Part shown: positions 27,554 through 35,042 of the stretch, one piece after another
Position numbering within the stretch: the stretch's first letter is position 1
Layout of the letters: the number at the start of each line of letters is the position of its first letter
Assembly: GCF_002563635.1 (NCBI RefSeq)
Contig: NZ_PDIZ01000001.1
Span: 1,178,001 to 1,242,000 of the forward strand
Length of the DNA: 64,000 bases
Reading direction: 5' to 3'
From: Bacillus sp. es.036
GTDB lineage: Bacteria > Bacillota > Bacilli > Bacillales > Guptibacillaceae
Program-made: the position numbers and the translations under genes
Notes under the pieces: generated by a model
What the model was told of the DNA's origin: nothing
The model's input: only the letters and a program-made list of their open reading frames with translations
Database searches by the model: none

Positions 27554-27803
27554 TTGGCTGGACACGCTCGTTAGTTATATGATAATAAGCAGAAAAAAAT
27601 TTCTCTTCAATGTAATCTAATGAAGCTGACCTGTTTTCTATTTCCTTTTCGGAAAACATCATCACGGTTCTTAATAAGAAATCAATTGCTAATGATGAAT
27701 TTTTGCTTGATAATTTTTCAAGCTCCAATTCTATGGGAGTATCATTTTCAAGAAGTGATCTACACATCTCAGAAATATTTTTGTATTTTTCATTATCGGT
27801 CAT
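27549..27803 (-). CDS. Small acidic helical protein of unknown function
   Basis: An 84-residue protein (MTDNEKYKNISEMCRSLLEN...) predicted helical and rich in Glu and Ser. Start is ATG 27803, preceded by GAGGTG; an upstream start at 27815 lacks a ribosome site. It is convergent with the SIR2 gene and is the last gene before the presumed prophage end. It may be a regulator or immunity partner, but no family is recognisable. Confidence 0.65.
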   Translation of the reverse strand: MTDNEKYKNISEMCRSLLENDTPIELELEKLSSKNSSLAIDFLLRTVMMFSEKEIENRSASLDYIEEKFFSAYYHITNERVQPK

Positions 27804-28173
27804 AATACACCTCAAGTTTTTGACTTATTATAAATGTTATTCAAATAATAATTAACTTATAACAACAATACCTCTTTTGATTTAATTGGTTTTACGAGTA
27901 GGTGACTATTATTGACCAAAATTCCGACCAAAAAATGACCAAAATGTATTAAAAAAACATACATTAGTTTGTTGTCTATTATATAACAAAACCCTTGTGT
28001 ATCAATGGTTTTCCATGTTGTTAACGTATGAAATAAGGTGTAAAATCTGTTCCGTACGCAAGTACACCCTTGGGAACGCGAGCAGTATATGACGACTTAC
28101 TAAGAGAATCGCTGGGACGGTTCTCGCGATTCATAGTAGAATTTAAAAACAGAATGGGCTTTATATTAAAATT
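27804..28173. other. Gene-free stretch, probable right prophage end (attR)
   Basis: No open frame with a start site is visible. The stretch starts AT-rich like the phage and becomes more GC-balanced after about 28,020. It holds three GACCAAAA direct copies (27914, 27926, 27937), spaced 12 and 11 bases, which could be integrase arm sites, and a GAGAATCGC...GTTCTCGCGATTC inverted repeat near 28,102. The attR core cannot be named because attL is outside the window. Confidence 0.4.
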
Positions 28174-28219
28174 AAAAGCGGCATATCCTCTCAAAATAGA
28201 GTAGGATATGCCGCTTTTT
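28174..28219. terminator. Strong bidirectional terminator
   Basis: Stem AAAAGCGGCATATCCT/AGGATATGCCGCTTTT with a CTC/GAG extension and small loop, flanked by A and T runs, so it works on both strands. It isolates the chromosomal cdr gene from the prophage. Confidence 0.9.
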
Positions 28220-28334
28220 ATAAGCTCTATATTTGTGTAAGAAAGGTGATTAAGGAGACTGAATTAGTAGAACAGTCGAGTTGCGTATGCAATAGTAGCT
28301 TCGTTGTTTTAGTATCAAGAAAATTTCTGAATTA

Positions 28335-29999
28335 CTACTCTGTAATCATTTTCTCCATCATAACCTGTTCATAAGTCCGATACCCCCCATCAAGATTAAC
28401 CGCCTCAAACCCATTCTCCTGAAGTATACGTGTCGCAATATACCCCCGTAACCCAACCTGACAGTGCACATAAATCGTCTCACCCTGCGGTAGCTCAAGA
28501 AGCTTACTCCGTAATTCATCAACTGGAAGATTAATAGCTCCTTTTATAAATCCATTCTTAAATTCTCCAGGGCTTCGCACATCAATAAGCGTACCGCCGT
28601 TTTCCACGATCGCATCAATCTCATGCCACTGAACGGTTTCCAGCATCCCTTCAACCATGTTACTTGCTACATATCCCGCCATATTCACCGGATCTTTCGC
28701 TGAAGAGTAAGGAGGAGCGTATGCCAGTTCTAAGTCAGGGAGGTCGAGAACGGTTAAGCCCCCTTTAATCGCGGTTGCGATGACATCGATTCGCTTATCC
28801 ACGCCATCCTTACCGACTGCTTGCGCACCGAAGATCTTTCCGGTTTCTTTATCGAAAACAAGCTTTAAGGCAATAGGGGAGGCGTTTGGATAATATCCAG
28901 CGTGTGAACCTGGATGAACGTGTACGACTTCATAAGCAATACCAAGGCTTTTTAAGGTTTTTTCATTATTACCTGTCGTAGCAACAGCATAGTCAAACAC
29001 CTTGGCAATCGATGTTCCAAGTGTCCCTTTATACGGCGTTTTTTTGCCGTAAATGTTATCAGCAACGAGTCGTCCCTGTCTATTTGCCGGCCATGCTAAA
29101 GGAATCATGGTTGTTTGCTTGTTAATGAAACATTTTACTTCAATGGCATCGCCAATTGCATAAATGGAAGGATCACTCGTTTGGAGGTATTCGTCTACTT
29201 GAATGCCGCCTCGTGCTCCTACAGATAACCCGGCATGGACAGCGAGTTCATTTTCAGGGCGGACACCGATAGACAATATGATCAGATCCGTTGCGATTTC
29301 TTTTCCGCTTATGGTGAGTAATTTCGTTCCATTGTTTTCGAATGCTTTTACCCCGTCATTTAAAATCAGGTGAATGCCTTTATCTCTAAGGTGCTGGTGA
29401 ACGATTGCGGCCATTTCATAATCGAGCGGTGGCATGATTTGATTTGCCATTTCAATCAGTGTGACGTTCATGCCAAGGTCGCTCAAGTTTTCAGCCATTT
29501 CAACTCCGATAAAACCACCGCCTACGACAACAGCTTGGGACGGGTTCTCTTCATCAACATAAGCCTTGATCCGATCGGTATCAGGAATATTGCGAAGCGT
29601 AAAAAGCGCCTCTGCTTCATTAAGACCAGGGATTGGTGGCACAATCGGACGCGCTCCTGGTGAAAGAATTAGTTGATCATACGTTTCTTCGTAAGTTTGA
29701 CCGGATTTTAAATCGTGCACAAAGATGGATTTTTTTGCACGATCAATTCGTGTAACTTCGCTCAATGTACGAATATCAAAGTTATACCTTGCGGCCATGC
29801 TTTCTGGTGTTTGGACGAGTAGTTTCTTGCGGTCTTCAATCGTTCCACCTATATAGTAAGGGAGCCCACAGTTGGCATAAGAAATATACTCCCCTTTATC
29901 AAACATGACAATCTCTGCCGTTTCATCTAATCTTCTTAAACGAGCAGCTGCTGTTGAGCCACCAGCTACGCCACCAACAATGACTATTTTTTTACTCAT
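28335..29999 (-). CDS. cdr: CoA-disulfide reductase with C-terminal rhodanese domain
   Basis: A 554-residue flavoprotein fusion. Residues 1 to about 445 are a class II pyridine nucleotide disulfide reductase with FAD site GGVAGGSTAAARLR, redox Cys44 in SYANCGLPYYIGG, an NAD(P)H site VVGGGFIGVEMAENL and AIGDAIEV. Residues about 460-550 are a rhodanese with active Cys513 in VHCQVGLRG. Fusions of this kind reduce CoA disulfide, CoA persulfide or polysulfide and serve thiol and sulfane-sulfur balance. AAGGAG precedes the ATG. The CsoR/CstR-like palindrome at its promoter supports a reactive-sulfur role. Confidence 0.93.
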   Translation of the reverse strand: MSKKIVIVGGVAGGSTAAARLRRLDETAEIVMFDKGEYISYANCGLPYYIGGTIEDRKKLLVQTPESMAARYNFDIRTLSEVTRIDRAKKSIFVHDLKSGQTYEETYDQLILSPGARPIVPPIPGLNEAEALFTLRNIPDTDRIKAYVDEENPSQAVVVGGGFIGVEMAENLSDLGMNVTLIEMANQIMPPLDYEMAAIVHQHLRDKGIHLILNDGVKAFENNGTKLLTISGKEIATDLIILSIGVRPENELAVHAGLSVGARGGIQVDEYLQTSDPSIYAIGDAIEVKCFINKQTTMIPLAWPANRQGRLVADNIYGKKTPYKGTLGTSIAKVFDYAVATTGNNEKTLKSLGIAYEVVHVHPGSHAGYYPNASPIALKLVFDKETGKIFGAQAVGKDGVDKRIDVIATAIKGGLTVLDLPDLELAYAPPYSSAKDPVNMAGYVASNMVEGMLETVQWHEIDAIVENGGTLIDVRSPGEFKNGFIKGAINLPVDELRSKLLELPQGETIYVHCQVGLRGYIATRILQENGFEAVNLDGGYRTYEQVMMEKMITE

Positions 30000-30019
30000 A
30001 TGATCGTCTCCTTTTTAAT

Positions 30020-30033
30020 TACCCTGTGGGGTA
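30020..30033. promoter_or_regulatory. CstR/CsoR-like operator before cdr
   Basis: The palindrome TACCCTGTGGGGTA (TACCC-4-GGGTA) lies between the cdr ribosome site and its -10. It closely resembles operators of CsoR-family repressors, including the persulfide sensor CstR, whose targets commonly encode rhodanese fusions. The regulator gene is not in the window. Confidence 0.6.
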
Positions 30034-30045
30034 TTTACATTTTTA

Positions 30046-30051
30046 TTATAG
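30046..30051 (-). promoter_or_regulatory. -10 element of the cdr promoter
   Basis: Perfect TATAAT on the minus strand, about 47 bases from the cdr start, with the palindromic operator just downstream. The -35 is not clear. Confidence 0.55.
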
Positions 30052-30099
30052 ATCATTGAATCAAAAAGAAATGTGACATACCTCACTATTTTAATAGAT

Positions 30100-30400
30100 T
30101 GGTGGAGAAATGAAACGAAGGTATTGTCACTACTAATAGAGCTTCTAAATGTTAATTAGAGAGAAGCATAGAGGGGGGAGTGATAAGGTATTACAAAGAT
30201 ATTCCTTTATGTAAAAAGCGATCATCCAGGCTTAATGACAGTGAAACCTCATTACAGAACTTTTCTGTTAGACTAAGTGAATCGGCTCGAAGGCGTGTGG
30301 AAATCACACGGCAACATCTGCCAGTCGTTACATATCCTAAATTTTCATCTGACTATTAAGTTGCAAACTTCAGCTAGAATCAGTTACAGGAGGAATTTAC
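30100..30400 (+). other. Leader region of the NlpC/P60 gene with possible RNA structure
   Basis: About 300 bases without a gene. From about 30,285 the sequence is GC-richer than its surroundings and holds a stable hairpin GGCGTGTG-GAAAT-CACACGGC followed by AACATCTGCCAGTC. Cell-wall hydrolase genes in Bacillaceae often have riboswitch leaders, but I could not match this one to the ydaO (c-di-AMP) consensus or any other class. Confidence 0.3.
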
Positions 30401-31159
30401 ATGAACAAATCTAGATTAACCGCACGAATTGCTTCATCTACTTTGGTGGCCGCGATGGTCTTTTCTCCGGTCTTAAGTGAAGGGGCTTTTGCTAAGGTCG
30501 ATTCAAATGACGTGAAGCAAAGTGATACAGTTAGTTCATCAATCAACGTTCTGGGTAGTGGAGATCGTGGCGAGGCTGTTACGGCACTGCAATCAGAACT
30601 GGAATCTCTCGGTTATTATACCTATCACGTCGATGGTATCTTTGGTCAGATCACAGAAGATGCTGTTGAAGATTTTCAAGAAGATAAGGGACTTACTGTT
30701 GACGGTATAGCTGGACCTGAGGTTATGGGTGCACTATCTGCTACGGATTCCCGAGCTACTGAACCGAATTCCGATGACACACCTACTGAGTCCGTCTCGC
30801 AATCTGAAGTTGTTTCCACTGCGAAAAGCTTAATTGGAACGCCATATGTTTGGGGTGGTACAACACCAGACGGGTTTGACAGCAGTGGCTTCATCCAATA
30901 TGTGTTTAACGAAGCTGGAGTCGACATATCACGAACGGAACGTGATATGTGGAAATATGATGGAACAGAAGTAGAGTCTCCGGCGATCGGAGATGTTGTC
31001 TTTTTTGAAGGCACGTATGATGTAGAAGGAGCTTCACATAGCGGAATCTATATCGGCGACAACAAAATCATCCACGCTGGTAGCGGCGGTGTAGAAGTCA
31101 CTGATCTTAGCTACGACTTTTGGAAAGACCATTATTTAGGCGTGAAATCATTCAAATAA
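30401..31159 (+). CDS. Secreted NlpC/P60-fold wall protein with PG-binding domain; catalytic Cys is Ser
   Basis: A 252-residue protein. Residues 1-31 are a signal peptide (basic start, hydrophobic core, cleavage after AFA). A PG_binding_1 domain spans about 50-112, then a linker, then an NlpC/P60 domain at about 135-250 (AKSLIGTPYVWGGTTPDGFD). The family nucleophile Cys of the D-C-S-G motif is Ser161 here (GFDSSGFIQYVF), while His213 (ASHSGIYIGD) and His225 (IIHAG) are kept. Active members cut peptide stems of peptidoglycan. This one may be a non-catalytic wall-binding protein, or an unusual Ser enzyme. GGAGG precedes the ATG. Confidence 0.9.
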   Translation: MNKSRLTARIASSTLVAAMVFSPVLSEGAFAKVDSNDVKQSDTVSSSINVLGSGDRGEAVTALQSELESLGYYTYHVDGIFGQITEDAVEDFQEDKGLTVDGIAGPEVMGALSATDSRATEPNSDDTPTESVSQSEVVSTAKSLIGTPYVWGGTTPDGFDSSGFIQYVFNEAGVDISRTERDMWKYDGTEVESPAIGDVVFFEGTYDVEGASHSGIYIGDNKIIHAGSGGVEVTDLSYDFWKDHYLGVKSFK

Positions 31160-31163
31160 ATCC

Positions 31164-31194
31164 AAAGCCAGTGCCCGGCGCACTGGCTTTTTTC
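31164..31194 (+). terminator. Terminator after the NlpC/P60 gene
   Basis: Stem AAAGCCAGTGC/GCACTGGCTTT with a CCGGC loop and a T6 run. Confidence 0.9.
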
Positions 31195-31291
31195 TATGGA
31201 ATAGAAGTACCACAATTCTTTTATGCTCATTTACAGCCGCTTCAAATATGAATATAGTTGTAAGTACATAGGTATGGAATGGAGGTTATTC

Positions 31292-31756
31292 ATGGATTAC
31301 ATACAGCACCTACGTTCCATGGTAGGTCACGAGAAAGTGATTATGGTCGTCGCGGGAGCAATGGTTTTTGATGATGAGAATCGCCTTTTGCTGCAGCTTC
31401 GTACTGATAATGAGTCATGAGGATTGCCTGGTGGGTTTATGGACTTTAACGAATCAGTACAGGAAACGGCAAGAAGAGAAGTGTTGGAAGAGACTGGACT
31501 TGTGCTAAAAGAGATGTCACTCTTTGGTATCTACTCAGGTCCCGATAAAGAGAAAACGTTTGATAATGGCGATCAGGTTTCACCTGTTCAAATCCTCTTT
31601 CGCTGTCACGATTTTGATGGAGAACTGCGCGGAAGTGAAGAATCGTTCGAGACAGCATTTTTTTCACTAGATGCGCTTCCGGATCAACTTTTTACCGAGC
31701 ACAAACTGATGATAAGTGATTTAATAAATGGTAAAGAACAGCCTATAATAGGGTAG
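31292..31756 (+). pseudogene. Nudix hydrolase interrupted by one in-frame UGA
   Basis: A 154-codon Nudix gene, intact except for TGA at 31418-31420. The Nudix box is perfect after it (GGFMDFNESVQETARR and EVLEETG: G-x5-E-x7-RE-x-x-EE-x-G). The TGA stands where family members have Trp before the conserved GLPGG, so one TGG to TGA change explains it. ATG 31292 has GGAGG upstream. It may be a recent nonsense mutation, a sequencing error, or a gene rescued by UGA read-through. The host decodes UGA as selenocysteine elsewhere, but no clear SECIS hairpin follows and Sec replacing Trp is not known. Nudix enzymes hydrolyse nucleoside diphosphate derivatives. Confidence 0.75.
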
Positions 31757-31784
31757 TGGAAAAAATTTAAGAAGGAGTAATTCA

Positions 31785-32318
31785 ATGTCAAAAAGGAAAG
31801 TATCTGTTTACATCGCGACAAGCGTTGACGGCTACGTTGCAACGGAAGATGACTCACTCGACTGGCTTTTTAAAGTTGAACCAGAAGGTGACGCGGGTTA
31901 TGAGGAGTTCATGAAAGATGTGGACACCATGATTATGGGTCGTCGTACGTATGACTGGGTGATGGAACAGGAGAACGGAGTAAATCCGTATCAAGGGAAA
32001 ATATCCTACGTGTATACAACTCAATCAAGAGAAAACACAGAAGATGTGACCTATACATCGGAAGATCCGACGTCACTCATTGAACGATTAAACGAGCAGG
32101 GTGGTGGAACGATCTGGCTCATCGGTGGTGGTGTACTCGTTCATGAATTTCTTGAGAAAAATTTGATTGATGAATTTATTATCTCGCTTGCTCCGGCACT
32201 AATCGGAAAAGGGATTCCACTGTTTCAGAAAAGCGACGTTAAACACGATCTTGAATTAACCGATGTGCGCCAGTATGGACAGTTTGCCCAGCTACATTAT
32301 CGCGTTAAGAAAGTTTAA
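31785..32318 (+). CDS. Dihydrofolate reductase / RibD C-terminal family protein
   Basis: A 177-residue reductase-like protein: SVYIATSVDGYVA at the N-terminus, MIMGRRTYDWV, and IWLIGGGVLVHEFLEKNLIDEFIISLAPALIGKGIPLF are the pattern of the YyaP/RibD_C group. Such proteins bind NADPH; most have no known substrate and are not the main folate enzyme. It follows the Nudix gene by 28 bases with its own AAGAAGGAG site, so they may be co-transcribed. Confidence 0.87.
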   Translation: MSKRKVSVYIATSVDGYVATEDDSLDWLFKVEPEGDAGYEEFMKDVDTMIMGRRTYDWVMEQENGVNPYQGKISYVYTTQSRENTEDVTYTSEDPTSLIERLNEQGGGTIWLIGGGVLVHEFLEKNLIDEFIISLAPALIGKGIPLFQKSDVKHDLELTDVRQYGQFAQLHYRVKKV

Positions 32319-32337
32319 TCCAACTTATCAATAGAGA

Positions 32338-32387
32338 AAAGCCATTCTATAAATGCGCATGTTGCATCTTAGATGGCTTTTTGTTTA
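32338..32387 (+). terminator. Terminator after the DHFR-like gene
   Basis: AAAAGCCAT pairs with ATGGCTTTTT around an internal GCGCATGTTGC stem. A T-run follows. Confidence 0.65.
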
Positions 32388-32488
32388 AGGTAAAAACGTT
32401 TCTAAATAAATGGTAAAAATATGGTATCGTATATTAGTACAATCATTTTTCTTAGAAAAGTGGAAAAACGAGTCTTTGGAGTGGTTAT

Positions 32489-32722
32489 TTGTATTTACTG
32501 TTAGCGATTGTATTAGCGATGATTTTAGGATTTATTTTAATCATGCTAGGTCCACTTGTAGGAGGAATTGTGGCGTTTGGATTAGTAGCGGGATGTTTGT
32601 TTAGAGGGGTGTATTTACTTCATGACATGCATCGAAGAATCTCACGGATTACTCCTAAACCAGATCGAGCAAAAGAAGCGTATCAAAATTACATAAAAGA
32701 ACGTGAAAATGTCTCTTCTTAA
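32489..32722 (+). CDS. Small membrane protein, unknown
   Basis: A 77-residue protein with two hydrophobic segments (LLLAIVLAMILGFILIMLG and VGGIVAFGLVAGCLF) and a basic cytoplasmic tail. Start is TTG 32489 with GGAG eight bases upstream. It lies 28 bases before another small membrane protein gene on the same strand; the two are probably translated together. No family recognised. Confidence 0.65.
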   Translation: MYLLLAIVLAMILGFILIMLGPLVGGIVAFGLVAGCLFRGVYLLHDMHRRISRITPKPDRAKEAYQNYIKERENVSS

Positions 32723-32750
32723 ATGCTATATTATCTGGAGGTGCCGTTGA

Positions 32751-32915
32751 ATGAAGAGGAAGTCGTTTTTCTATGCGGTTTTGGCTGGAATACTGGCTGT
32801 TTTAATTGTTTTTCTTCTAAATGGTTTCGTATTCGAATGGGCACCGTCGATAGGTATTTTTCTTGGGATCGCACTGAGTCAATATTATGGACAGCAGATT
32901 TTAAATAAAAAATGA
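32751..32915 (+). CDS. Very small two-span membrane protein, unknown
   Basis: A 54-residue protein beginning MKRKSFFYAVLAGILAVL. It has two membrane segments and a short basic tail. ATG 32751 follows a strong TGGAGGTG site by seven bases, which is the main reason to believe the gene. It follows the preceding small membrane protein. No function can be given. Confidence 0.6.
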   Translation: MKRKSFFYAVLAGILAVLIVFLLNGFVFEWAPSIGIFLGIALSQYYGQQILNKK

Positions 32916-32982
32916 TATAGGTTGTGCCCACTTGTTAGAAGAGGTCATGATTACTATGACACCCATAGTTGGTTTTCCGTTT

Positions 32983-33010
32983 AAGCGCTCACTTTCTAAT
33001 GTGAGCGCTT
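32983..33010. repeat. 10-bp inverted repeat before the GH2 operon
   Basis: AAGCGCTCAC and GTGAGCGCTT flank an 8-base loop. It is not followed by a good T-run. It may be a terminator for the small membrane genes or a binding site for the sugar operon located 200 bases downstream. Confidence 0.6.
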
Positions 33011-33213
33011 ATTTGAGTAGTCAAAATATTTTTAAATCACTTGCGTAAACTGCTTCTGTTTTTGTCTGTTTTGGAGGTAAAGCTCTCACTATTTTAAAAA
33101 TATTTCGCTTTTTATTACTATTTTAGTTGTAATGAAACTTATAATTATGTAATAATAGAAAATAATTAATGAAAGCCCTTACTTATGAGGGTGCATTAGA
33201 GGAGGAAGGCGGC

Positions 33214-35025
33214 ATGGCGATCAAGACCACATATGTTTTACAAAAACGTGCGAGTACGGAAGAAGAGTATCCTCGACCTCAGTTTAAGCGAACGGCATGG
33301 TACGACTTAAATGGAGAATGGCAGTTTGAATTTGATGATGAAGATCGTGGAGAACCCGAAAAATTGTTTAATCAAAAGAAAGATTTAACGCAAACGATTC
33401 AAATACCTTACGCTTACCAGAGTAAAAAATCCGGCATTGAGGTAGATGAAAACCATGAAGTGGTTTGGTACAAGCGTGAATTTCATTGGGAGAAAGACAC
33501 TAATAAAAAACTTTTGCTGCATTTTGAAGCCGTTGATTATCACACCAAAGTTTGGGTGAATGGAGAATTTATTGGTGAGCATGAGGGTGGCCATACCCCA
33601 TTTAGCTTTTCCATCTCGAATGCCATCTGTAACGGTGAGAACACGATCGTCGTTCGGGTGGAAGATCGCAATAGTGTGGAGCAGCCGGTTGGGAAACAGT
33701 CGTGGAAAGGTGACAACTTTTTATGCTGGTATTCAAGAACGACAGGTATTTGGCAATCCGTTTGGCTTGAGGAAGTGCCTTTTCAGTATATTGAGGATGT
33801 TAAGATGACGCCTCGAGTAGAAGAAGGGAGACTTTCGATTGAAGCGAGTCTACCACGTCAAAAGAAAAAAGCTTACTTCGAGGCAAACGTTTATTTTAAA
33901 GGGGAGTGGATCGATACCGTAGGCGTATGGGTGAAAGAAAATCAAACGAGTGTAGAGCTCACCGCCAACGTTGAATCGGACCAAGCTGATTTTCGCGTCT
34001 TTTATTGGACGCCAGATACACCGAATCTGTATGATGTTACGTTTCAACTATTTGTCGATCAAGAGATTGTGGATACGGTCGAAAGTTATTTTGGGATGAG
34101 GAGTATTGAAGTTCAGGAAGGTCGGATTCTACTTAACAGAGATACTTTTTACCAAAAACTAATTCTCGATCAGGGCTATTATAACGATTCGTTGATGACC
34201 GGGAATTATGAACAGATGGAGTCTGACCTTCTTAAAGTGAAGGAGATGGGGTTCAACGGTGTTCGACGCCATCAAACAATTGCGGACAGACGGTACTTAG
34301 CTCTTTGTGACGAATTAGGTTTAGTCGTGTGGGCTGAGATGCCAAGTAGTTTTAAGTTTAGTAGCACGTCGATGTTTCGCATGATGAATGAAACGAGAGA
34401 GATGGTGCAAAAACATTATAACCATCCGTCGGTTATTATTTATACCCTTATGAATGAATCTTGGGGCGTGAATGAAATCTACCACCGAGAAGATCAGCAG
34501 GCATTTGTAAACGCTCTCTATTATCAGACAAAGGCTCAGGATCCGAGTCGCCTTGTAGTAGGAAATGATGGATGGGAACATACGCTAACCGATATCTTGA
34601 CGATACATGATTACAATTCTGATGCGGAATCTTTAAGAAATAGCTATGAAAAGATGGATTTTGTAAATGGTAGTCCTTCGAAAACAAGCCGGAAGCAAAA
34701 TTATGCGAAAGGCTATGCATACCGAGGGGAACCGATCATGATCAGTGAATATGGCGGTATAGCTTATGGTAATGAACAGAGCGATGTTGAGTGGGGCTAT
34801 GGTAGTCGCCCTCAAACGGAGGAAGAGGTACTCCATCGTTTGGAAGAACTAACAAAAGTGATTATGGAGAATGACAGCATTCAAGGTTTTTGCTATACCC
34901 AGCTGACAGATGTAGAGCAGGAAGTGAATGGACTTCTTGATCATCATCATGACTATAAATTTGATCCAAAAAAAATTAAGAAGATCTTATTATCCAGGCA
35001 GTCCAACGGTTTTATCTTTGAATAA
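33214..35025 (+). CDS. Glycoside hydrolase family 2 (beta-glucuronidase/beta-galactosidase-like)
   Basis: A 603-residue cytoplasmic glycosidase. The N-terminal sugar-binding jelly roll (WYDLNGEWQF ... VWVNGEFIGEHEGGHTPF, about 25-175), an Ig-like domain (about 180-280) and the TIM barrel follow in order. The acid/base Glu is in LMNESWG and the nucleophile Glu in ISEYGG, so it should be active. Substrate, uronide or galactoside, cannot be decided. ATG 33214 is chosen because of AGAGGAGGAA; an ATG at 33169 has none. It forms an operon with the GPH sugar transporter 17 bases downstream. Confidence 0.9.
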   Translation: MAIKTTYVLQKRASTEEEYPRPQFKRTAWYDLNGEWQFEFDDEDRGEPEKLFNQKKDLTQTIQIPYAYQSKKSGIEVDENHEVVWYKREFHWEKDTNKKLLLHFEAVDYHTKVWVNGEFIGEHEGGHTPFSFSISNAICNGENTIVVRVEDRNSVEQPVGKQSWKGDNFLCWYSRTTGIWQSVWLEEVPFQYIEDVKMTPRVEEGRLSIEASLPRQKKKAYFEANVYFKGEWIDTVGVWVKENQTSVELTANVESDQADFRVFYWTPDTPNLYDVTFQLFVDQEIVDTVESYFGMRSIEVQEGRILLNRDTFYQKLILDQGYYNDSLMTGNYEQMESDLLKVKEMGFNGVRRHQTIADRRYLALCDELGLVVWAEMPSSFKFSSTSMFRMMNETREMVQKHYNHPSVIIYTLMNESWGVNEIYHREDQQAFVNALYYQTKAQDPSRLVVGNDGWEHTLTDILTIHDYNSDAESLRNSYEKMDFVNGSPSKTSRKQNYAKGYAYRGEPIMISEYGGIAYGNEQSDVEWGYGSRPQTEEEVLHRLEELTKVIMENDSIQGFCYTQLTDVEQEVNGLLDHHHDYKFDPKKIKKILLSRQSNGFIFE

Positions 35026-35042
35026 TAGAGGGGGAATAAACG

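Noticed and set aside
30285-30345. ydaO-type c-di-AMP riboswitch upstream of the wall protein
   Set aside because: Expected conserved blocks of that class could not be found, so only a generic structured leader is noted.
31418-31420. Selenocysteine at the Nudix UGA
   Set aside because: The position is normally Trp, not Cys, and no clear SECIS hairpin follows within 40 bases. Nonsense mutation is simpler.
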